A DNA stretch of 64,000 nt from Breviolum minutum Mf 1.05b.01 (Eukaryota > Sar > Dinophyceae > Suessiales > Symbiodiniaceae), in contig DF239574.1 of NCBI GenBank assembly GCA_000507305.1, positions 19,416 through 83,415 on the forward strand, given 5' to 3'. The notes beneath the pieces were generated by a model. That model made no database searches. It had not been told where the DNA came from and worked only from the letters and a program-made list of their open reading frames with translations. The position numbers and the translations under genes are program-made. Shown piece by piece: positions 56,401 through 64,000 of this stretch. How positions within the stretch are numbered: the stretch's first letter is position 1; each line of letters starts with the position of its first letter.

Positions 56401-58341
56401 AGATTTCTCTGGGACCAGGCAGGTGAACTTGAAAAACAAAAAATCCTCCATGAATGATGAATGCGTGTGGTTTTTTGTTGGAAAGGTGCCTGAATCCGAA
56501 AATTTTTCAGGGCGGAAAAAATCAGAGTTACAACAAATCAGGTTTGGGAGATCCCAAACCACCCAAAATCACTGAAAAAATCTCTGCAGCTTCGCACCAC
56601 ATCCCCCTGGGGGAAAAAAAGCACCCAGCAGGAGTGCAGAGCTTACACCGTGACCATGGATGAGTCTCGGGACTCCTGTACCGTGGAGATTCGACGTCCC
56701 AATGGTAGCAGCTTCGTGGCCAAAGGCGGGGGTGGAACAGCCCATTTTTGGTTCAATTTTTTGTGGCTGAAGATAACTTTGGGTGTTTCCTAAAATGGTG
56801 GGTTTCCCCAACAACCATTAGTTTTCCTACCAAAAATGATCATTTTGGAGTGTTTTGGGGGTACCACCATTTAAGGGAACATCCAAATACACTGTGGTGA
56901 AAGTAGATAGCGCGAGTTGAGTAAGGGGCCATGAATCCAACCAATACATAGGGATGTTGCGCCATCGATCCTTTCCAGGTGGTTTTTCATGATAATCCAT
57001 GTATTTTGGGGGGGGGTTATCAAAACCCTGCAACAGTGGGTAAACGATCTATTATCCGAATCCATTCATTTTTATGAAGGGAGCCCTACTAACCTTCATT
57101 ATCCACTCTTACAGTGACTCAAACTTGGATTAAATTCTGGAAATGGGTTCGTGACTTTGATCTTGCAAACCCTCAATTGGAAGTCGATGAGAAACGTCCA
57201 TTGGCGTATGTTGGATATACTCTAAGGGCCCCCTTCGTGAAACTTAGAGCAAAACCTGTGTGTGGGGATGTTGCACTCAAGACCCTTTGGAAATACTTCC
57301 ATCAACCACAGGGTCGTCGTAGAACCATGTCTGCACCCCTTATCATCGAATAATCTTTGATCATTTCATGCATGGTGGTTGTGCGTTTTGCATGTTGTTT
57401 ATTTGTTTGTATCCTAAGGCACCTTAGGTTTTCTCTTGTACAGTTGGTACTCACATCACGCAGAGCTGGTTGGGAGTATCGCCGGTATCGCCGGCAGCAT
57501 GGTCGAAAAGTCGAAAAATCCACTCTTACAGTGTTTAAAAACACGGCCCAACCTATATTGTTGCCTATAATTACTCTTGCTGAAGTCATTGCAATTTATT
57601 CTAGCCGGGGCGTGGACCCGGTCCCGAAAGTTGTTTTTGACGCATATGGTTGGGGTATACCGTCCATGAAACTAACAGTCTAAGAAATCTCCAACAGGAC
57701 CCAGTGAATGGACCCCTAAACCTGAGTATCTAATAGCTCTTGCACCTTACCTAGGGGTCCATTGGTAAGGTCCTATTTGATTTTTGATGGAAACAGCTTG
57801 CCCCTGAAAATGGATGGTTGGAAGCTGCAATCTCCTCTCAGGATGCCCTATTTTCAGGGGCAAGCTGTTAGTTTCAGGGAATGTTTTGACCTGTTTTTAC
57901 GCATTTTTTAAGATGAAACCTGGATATTAGTGTCGGATATTTGCGGGATGGATATTGGCGGCGAATTTTCGGATCCATATCCCACCCCTTCAGTTCTAAG
58001 CTCCAGAAGGTCCAGGAAGGTCTTCAAGAAGATTTGAAGTGTACCAATCCCCCTAAATAATCACACATGATTCACATATGTCCCACAATGGTTCTAAGGT
58101 TTCGGGGGGCGCTTTTTTTTTTTTGTGAATTTGGTGAAACCAACATATTATATACCCTGGACGAATTGTTATTTTTGGAGTACCGGTGTGACGAATTCTG
58201 GGCCTTCAAGGGAAGGAAATTCACCTCCCGGATGCTGTGCTTGAACATGGTATTTTCGTTGCAGGAGTGTTGAAGTACGACGCAACGACCCAGCGCGTGA
58301 TTTGGGGCAAGTCCTATTACTTGGAACTGCAAGATGCTGGA
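53403..58341 (+). CDS. Protein with repeated W/SC/RxNG/WG domain, multi-exon
   Basis: Exons encode copies of one about 75-residue domain. Copy 1: about 53403-53474 (DIVGDWNDSSGNHYQ), 54021-54114 (VWIDESGYSCSVRTERKNGH, KGMLKYD), 54559-54673 (GKLMWGRSYYLQTRKDDPS), then an acidic exon 54844-54955 (DEEEEEEDEDDDE) and 55054 onward. Copy 2, broken: about 55170-55320 (WQDDDGTSYK, then in another frame DEGGWSCSASIKNHDGRC) and 55597 onward (VWWNDYYLDPIEGD). Copy 3: 56081 to about 56125 (VITGSWTDEEPNETG), 56632-56725 (AYTVTMDESRDSCTVEIRRP), 58265 to about 58341 (GVLKYDATTQRVIWGKSYYL). Joins 54114/54559 and 56725/58265 are phase-perfect. The consensus G.W.D..G..Y.V..DE...SC.V...R.NG...TKG.LKYD...WG.SYYL is clear, but I cannot name the domain or its function. 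Confidence 0.6.
56783..56886. repeat. MITE-like palindromic element, family H copy
   Basis: GTGTTTCCTAAAATGGTGGG at the left and TACCACCATTTAAGGGAACA at the right, with AAAAATGATCATTTTGGAGT inside; it lies in the 56726-58264 intron. Confidence 0.85.
57114..57350 (+). other. Unassigned ORF inside a large intron
   Basis: A 79-codon + frame (WIKFWKWVRDFDLANPQLEV ...) in the 1.5 kb intron of the repeat-domain gene. It shows no recognised family and no flanking splice logic. It may be an inserted fragment or chance. Confidence 0.25.
57792..57869. repeat. Palindromic element, family D
   Basis: AACAGCTTGCCCCTGAAAAT at the left and ATTTTCAGGGGCAAGCTGTT at the right, exact complements over 20 nt. 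Related ends (CTGAAACTAACAG, CCCCTGAAAAT) occur near 37422-37503, 41880-41955 and 53815-53905. Confidence 0.8.
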
Positions 58342-58577
58342 GATGCAGTTTCTGAGCTTGAGAAAGGATTTTTTGAGAAAATACCCGCCAGGAAAGTATA
58401 TCTTTGAAGATGATTTTCCTTTTTAACCAGGTGGGATATGTTAGTTTTTCCTTTGAGCAGTGTTCAATAAACGCCTTGTGCTTGTGATTTCTTTGGGTTT
58501 CAGGGATCCAAGAGGGTAAAACAACTACAGGGAGGAACCACCTTTTGCACTAGTGATTCACGAGGACGGAGCTCTTA

Positions 58578-58684
58578 TATACCCCCCAGAAATCTAACAT
58601 AGATACCAAAGATGGCCATATTTGAAAGCAACCCCCTTTTCCAAACCATCATTTTGGGTATCCATGTTAGTTTTCGGGGGTGTA
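58578..58684. repeat. MITE-like palindromic element, family B copy
   Basis: TATACCCCCCAGAAATCTAA at the left; TTAGTTTTCGGGGGTGTAA at the right. Confidence 0.8.
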
Positions 58685-59343
58685 ACTGTGCCAAGCAGAG
58701 ACTAGCAGTCACGGAAATGAAAGATGAATCTCACACCGACTTCATGACGTTCCTTTGAGATTGTTGTACTCCATTGAAATGATGACACGAAGACAAAACA
58801 CACGTATCTACCGATACAAAACACCCCCCAAAAAAAACAAACATCCCCCCAAATCAGAAATATTCCCTTCATTTTTGCACAGTCATCTTTTTCAAGAGCA
58901 CATATTCAAACAATATCTTCAACAAATCAGTCAACGACAAACGAACATCAAATTCCACCATCCAAAAAAACCAGGTTTGGATCCATAAGGGCCGTGGAAA
59001 ACCTTTTCGATGGCAGGCACAGGCGCGGCCTTGGCTGTGCCTTGTTATTTGGTGAAGATCATGGTGTAATACATGGACCCCCCAAATAATCCTCTTGAAA
59101 ATGTACTATTTGAGGGGGTTGTAATACCTGTGGTAATACGTCCCTTTAGAAAAAAATCATTTGCTTTTGTGAAGTCGTATTTGGAGAGGATTGTCAAAAA
59201 CCTGCCAAAGGCTAAGAATTGCTTTTGTATGTTTCCTCCAACTTTTTTGTGCCTTGTTGGGATGGGGAAACACCCTATCCAATGTCACACGCACACCCTG
59301 GAGCCATTGCTTGTTGCTGTTTTTCACCGTTGGCAACCTGGAG
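58685..59343. other. No gene recognised upstream of the ataxin-2-like exons
   Basis: The Lsm (Sm-like) exons expected ahead of the LsmAD domain should lie here or further upstream, but I found no matching stretch. Confidence 0.35.
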
Positions 59344-60660
59344 GAGTCTGTTGCAACAGACAAGCCATCGCAGAAGTTTCGTACGGATGAGGAGATCGTT
59401 CGTGGCGATACTGAGCAAAAGGACGGCGGGAAGTGAGGTTTGTTTCCTTGCAAATGGATCCAACAGCAATCGTTTGAAATCAGTGAAGATCAGCTTCAGA
59501 TTCAAGACTCATAGAGCACGAGACATGGTACTCTCTTATAATATGGTACTTGTCTACAGGAACGAGATCTACAGCCCTGGCAAGCTGATGATAGCAGTGC
59601 AACTTTGGAGGAGAGGATATTGAAAAAGTCCCCATGGACCTTGAATCTCGAGAAATGGGACATCTGCATGGAACATGAGACAAGTCATCTGGTACTTCCC
59701 TACACATTTCATTACTTCACCTAGTAGGATGCTTAGAAACATCCACCCAAGGTGCATTAAATCACCATCATCCAAGCATTTCCCATTTTCACAGGAGCTG
59801 GACGAATCAGGTCACAAGCCTTTTACATCAGGTAGGTGGGATCAATTCAAGGCAAATGAAGAGCTCTTTGGATATGTCTCCACCTACAAGGCGGGGTCCG
59901 ACCCGTCGTTGGAAATGATGTAAAAAACCAGGGCTGTTGGGTGAACCTTGGGAACTGGCTAGAAGCCGATGTTTTTGAAACTCATGGATTTCATGCATGT
60001 GTTGGGTACTTTTGTTTGGGAAGATTCTGGAAGATACAATAACCTTACTAACGTTTTTTAGAATACTCCTTATGATATATGTTGTGCGTTTTCGTTTTTG
60101 ACACTCTTCAATACATCTTCTGAAGTCAATATTTGGTTTGTTTTTGATGTGTGATCTGTCGCTTTTCAACACATTTTTTCCGGCCAGGATGATTTGTCCC
60201 AATATTCCACCAAGATCGATACGACCAGAGTCCCGGCGGAAGCCAAGAAGAAGGCTGATCGTGTGGCGCGTGAGATTGAGCTACGCCTAAGTCGTGGAGG
60301 AGGCACAGAGGAAGCAAAACGCAGAATGGTGGAGAAACGGAGGATGGATTGATAGCATGAAAGTTTGATATTCACACGGTTTTGATATACATACTTTCCG
60401 GGGAATCAAATAGAAATCATATATAAAATCATATCCGGTATCTACAATACATAAAATTATGCATATGATACACCAGGATTTTATATATTTATGATATAAA
60501 AAACTCATATGCACATATTAAAGATAATATACTGTCAGTATTTCTGCGGAACGTGTCTCCAAAAAAATTGGGTCCGTTGCCTTGGGGGAAGGTAGTGAAG
60601 AATCGACTGATTTGGTCGACGAGGAAGAGCTTTTCTCTGCGGTGCAGCGGAACCGAAATG
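59344..60660 (+). CDS. Ataxin-2-like protein (LsmAD domain), partial
   Basis: Exons: 59344-59421 (FRTDEEIVRGDTEQK), 59560-59610 (ERDLQPWQADDSSATLE), 59795-59890 (ELDESGHKPF, GRWDQFKANEELFGYVSTYK), 60188 to about 60320 (DDLSQYSTKIDTTRVPAEAK, KKADRVAREIEL), 60539-60660 (ISAERVSKKIGSVALGEGSE). WDQF..NE.LFG, followed by Y.TK.D and A.R.AREIE, is the LsmAD pattern of ataxin-2/Pbp1. The F.TD.(E/D)I and ER.LQPW segments precede it as in that family. Three junctions use GA or GC donors with phase kept. Ataxin-2 proteins act in RNA granules and translation control. The N-terminal Lsm domain is not seen and the C-terminus is open; RAAQHEAAAAAGVTSEMVRR at 61514-61575 may be a later exon. Confidence 0.78.
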
Positions 60661-63125
60661 GAAAAAACGAGTGCAGCAAATTGCGGAATGACAGACCCTT
60701 TTTTTTTTTGGGGGGGGGGAAAGTGTTTTTATTGGAAGCCGATGCCATGTGATGGAAAGTTTTCTGGTAGTTTTTAGGTAAAATGACGGCATGATTAGTA
60801 TGAGTATTTATGTGATATGCACTGTAAATCGTTATTGTTATCGCCATGTGTGATTATTATATTGTCGTCTTTTCTTATCATCATTATATGTACAGTAGCC
60901 AATTCCATGCCCGGATCATGCAAATTTCTGCCTGAGTTTGGCGTTTGATGTGTTGGTTTTCTGCGGATAATCTGGCTCCATTTCGCACTGGCAAAGACCC
61001 GGAAGTACTGACAGCAGTCCAAAAAACTCAGAGGCCGCGTGGCGTTTGGGACCACTACTTGGGTCGGAGCATCACCACTAAGCGGTTCATAACCCCCCTA
61101 AGGATCGGGTTGTGGGACTCCAAATCACCGTAATACAAATAGGGCTTACTAACAACCACTTACAGTGGGATGATAAACCCCAAGTGTTGTGACATCCCCC
61201 ATGCCAGTGTGTTGTCACGGGGGTTTGCCACGATAGGTAGTCATAACTGTGACTGAAAATATGAAGTCTATGATTCTCTCCAACACAATCCTGGCATCCC
61301 TGAGGTTTCGGGTGTTTTTTTCCTCAAACTGTGGAAAGGTGAGTGTTGCCAAAGCATCAGATCTTTGGAGTGTTGCAAAAAAAAACAAACTAGCCTTAAA
61401 TGGAATTTTACATGCCAAAATTGCTGCAAGAATGATGCCAAAAATGGGATTCACAAAACCAAAATCAGCCAAAATTTGATCGCTTTTTGGCTGTGAATCC
61501 CATTTCTGCAACGCCTTGCAGCGGGCGGCACAGCACGAGGCGGCCGCAGCAGCAGGCGTGACTTCCGAGATGGTTCGGAGACCACCCTGGAGCCGACTTT
61601 CGGAGGGCGCGGTAGGCACCCGAGATGGAACTGAGATGGAAGTACAAACGAACAATGAGAAAAAACCTGGGAATGTTTAGGTTTTATAAGGGATTATACT
61701 ACTGGTAGCTACCCAGTTGTGTGGGGAATATAGGAAACCATGAATTAAGGATCCCTGTTTTAAACAACCAGGATTCAACGGAAAGTAGGAGTTTTCGTTT
61801 TTTTTCGTGGTTCAAATGATGCAAGACATGCTGATGGTTGGGTTGGTCTTCTCTAAAAGATGGTGACGTGATTACGCTTCCCCTGTTTCTTCCTTATGTA
61901 ATTCTTTCTTATATAAACTAGTGGAAAGTGGATGGAGCCGCAGTGGGATGGATTCCATTGTCTTCTGTTTTTCTTCTTTTCCTGCTTCTTCTTCTTCTTG
62001 TTCTTATCCTTGTTCTTGTTGTTTTTCTTTTTCTTCTTGTCGTCGTCGTCGTCCTCGTCGTCGTTGTTGACAAGTGTTGTAAAATTCCGCAAGATAGGGA
62101 GAGGGCACATACTTTACCAAGGTTGGTATCCTTTTGCTGCCCTTGCTAGCCTTACCCTCAGAGAAGTTTCCTTGAACTGCCTGGCAGCATCGGGTGGAAA
62201 GGTCATTTTATCGAGGCAAATAGATGCAAATAGTACGCAACTTTGCTCCTTGAGACATGCCAACTTGATGATTTGACTCTGCCTTTTGAATATTCATTTT
62301 GGGATGTCAGATATGCATTTTTGACTGATGTGGCCGTAGGGTTGCCGAAACTCAGTATCACAAGCTGCCTCAATGAGCTAGTCCGCTTAACTTCTAGGGT
62401 GCTTGTGGGCAGAACATGTCTTTTTTCACCCGAATCAACTCAGAGGGGTGGAAGGTATGCCAAGTGATCCATGTGAGCAAGGAGATGAACAACTACCCAG
62501 TTATGTGGAGATTATAATAAACCATTATAAGGATCCCTCTTAAACAACCTGTATCATGAAAAACACGTTTTTTTTGTTGGGCTATTTCGGTGGGTCATGT
62601 TGTCCTCATTTATACACTCGGTCTTCTTCCATGGAGTCGCGAATCACAGCCGGTTGTTTTTTTTCTATAGATTTTACTGAACAGAGCCACCGAGAAAAAT
62701 CCAAGCGCCGTTCCGCAAAAAAACTTCCAGACTTGGATACCAAAGAACTGATTGCCTGCAGAGCTTGGCGATCCAAATCCATCGTTTTTTTTTTCTGGAG
62801 AAAAACACCGCTGGACGATGGTGTTTTTTTTTCAAGCACCCAATTGGAGAAATATGAGCAAGTCAGATTGGAAATCAAAGTTGCCAGTATCTATCGTGGT
62901 TAAACGTGACAAAGAAATCTTGGAGACACCCACCTCACATGGAACTCTTACCCTTCCCCAAAACCATGGCAACCAGTGGAAAAAGGTAGTTGTTGATGTT
63001 CTTTGTACAAGCACCCTTGGAAGTCTTTAAGTCAACCTGCATTACTAGTTTGTGGTTGAACCACCCATTTGAAACATATGATCGTCAAATCCTTGGGCTT
63101 AGTCTCATTGTTGGCAGCATACATT
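60661..63125. other. Mostly unassigned; repeats and exon-like pieces
   Basis: An Ala-rich open stretch after CAG at 61513 (RAAQHEAAAAAGVTSEMVRR) and one at 62252-62460 (LTLPFEYSFWDVRYAFLTDV) could be exons, of the ataxin-2-like gene or another. Family G copies lie at 61678-61777 and 62488-62552, and a (TTC)n-rich tract at 61968-62065. Nothing else is recognised. Confidence 0.35.
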
Positions 63126-64000
63126 ATGACTTCACCTCCTGATCATGCCATGCTGGGGCAAAGCAAGCGCCGTCGCATCGGTGGAATCGATGCTACCACT
63201 GGGGGAGAAGGGTTTACAGAGCTTGAGGTGCTAAGCATCAGCGGTGAATGCATAGTGACATTGAATGTGTCAGACTCCATGTGTGGTCGTGAGTTGTGGA
63301 ACTTGATTTTGGAGGAAGTTCCAACTAAGCCAGGTCTACAGTTGGTTGTGTCCCATACTTCAAGGCTTGCGCTGAATGAAAGTTTGAAACAACAAGGAGT
63401 CGGGGGTGACCGGGCACAGGTGTCGGCTACCTACATTCCCGTCAATTTGCTGACTGCCTTGCGTTTTGCCCATGGAGACAGCGTTGAGGATGAAGAGTTC
63501 TCATTGAGCGGGATTACAGAAATGACAGGGGTTGGTGATGCGGCAACATCTGCCTTGCTGCGCAATTTGCCCAAGAGCCTTCGCACCTTGACATTTGCAG
63601 ATGAGTTCAATCAGGAACTTCATCACATGAGATTGCCAGCAGGCCTTCAAAGCCTGACTTTTGGGTTTGGATTCAATCAGAGGCTTGAGAACGTGACATG
63701 GCCTGCAGGCCTTCAAAGCTTGACTTTTGGTTACAATTTCAATCAGAGTCTTGACAATGTGACATGGCCAGCAGGCATTCAAAGCCTGACTTTTGGGCGG
63801 CATTTCAATCAGAGGCTTGACAACGTGACATGGCCAGCAGGCCTTCAAAGCTTGACTTTTGGTGTGCATTTCAATAAGAGCCTTGACAGCGTGACATGGC
63901 CAGCAGGCCTTCAACGCTTGACTTTTTGTGATACTCGTCGTGAATACGGTGAATTTAATCAGAGCCTTGACAACGTGGCATGGCCAGCAGGCCTTCAAAG
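63126..64000 (+). CDS. Ubiquitin-like / FNIP-type leucine-rich repeat protein, 5' part
   Basis: Open from ATG 63126 to the window edge without a stop. After a short basic start (MTSPPDHAMLGQSKRRRIGG), residues about 33-100 follow the same ubiquitin-like plan as the ankyrin gene (ELEVLSISGECIVTLNVSDS ... ELWNLILEEVPTKPGLQLVV). From about residue 155 come 23-residue repeats of the type WPAGLQSLTFG..FNQSLDNVT: seven units, 69 nt each, some at 76-90 nt because of short insertions. FNIP repeats fold as leucine-rich-repeat solenoids and bind proteins. Intronless so far. It could start further upstream, but no better ATG is seen. Confidence 0.9.
   Translation, partial: MTSPPDHAMLGQSKRRRIGGIDATTGGEGFTELEVLSISGECIVTLNVSDSMCGRELWNLILEEVPTKPGLQLVVSHTSRLALNESLKQQGVGGDRAQVSATYIPVNLLTALRFAHGDSVEDEEFSLSGITEMTGVGDAATSALLRNLPKSLRTLTFADEFNQELHHMRLPAGLQSLTFGFGFNQRLENVTWPAGLQSLTFGYNFNQSLDNVTWPAGIQSLTFGRHFNQRLDNVTWPAGLQSLTFGVHFNKSLDSVTWPAGLQRLTFCDTRREYGEFNQSLDNVAWPAGLQ

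Overview
The window reads as nuclear DNA of a dinoflagellate, most like a Symbiodiniaceae/Suessiales genome. Evidence: genes are chopped into many short exons; reconstructed introns use GT, GC and GA donors with AG acceptors usually followed by G; long intronless repeat-protein ORFs (ubiquitin-like plus ankyrin, ubiquitin-like plus FNIP-type LRR) are present; introns are full of short palindromic repeats and (TTG)n tracts; and every gene placed with confidence lies on the + strand. No rRNA, tRNA, CRISPR or bacterial-type operon was seen. Splice joins were built by hand from reading phase and family alignment remembered as motifs, so they are models.

Layout. 932-10412 is a very split gene with two consecutive aquaporin (MIP) domains, the first with NPS/NPG pore motifs and the second with NPA/NPA. 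One of its introns contains a ubiquitin-like/ankyrin-repeat gene (6043-7750). 10.4-17.7 kb has only ORF fragments, repeats and one (AAC)n tract. 17705-19148 is a two-exon TPR/Aha1-N Hsp90 cochaperone-like gene, possibly with a spliced-leader relict upstream. 20.8-30 kb holds a gene whose exons are themselves Ala-rich repeats and later Ala/Glu/Lys coiled-coil segments. 31.3-35 kb is a mitochondrial-carrier-like gene. 38019-42048 is a complete ten-exon cyclophilin of the PPIL3 type. 42.2-45.9 kb is an unrecognised multi-exon gene and 46.7-48.6 kb a small membrane-protein gene.

49352-52311 is a DsbA/FrnE-type thiol oxidoreductase in which an in-frame TGA sits exactly where the first catalytic cysteine of CxxC should be, so it is a candidate selenoprotein. 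One of its introns carries a decayed zinc-finger ORF of mobile or viral style. 53.4-58.3 kb encodes repeated copies of a W/SC/RPNG/WG domain I cannot name. 59.3-60.7 kb is an ataxin-2-like gene (LsmAD domain). 63126 to the end is the start of a ubiquitin-like/FNIP-LRR protein.

At least eleven families of short inverted-repeat elements recur across the window. Several copies end within about 5-35 nt of an inferred 3' splice site, suggesting introner-like behaviour. Two assembly gaps (7016-7261 and 39960-40400) fall in repeats.
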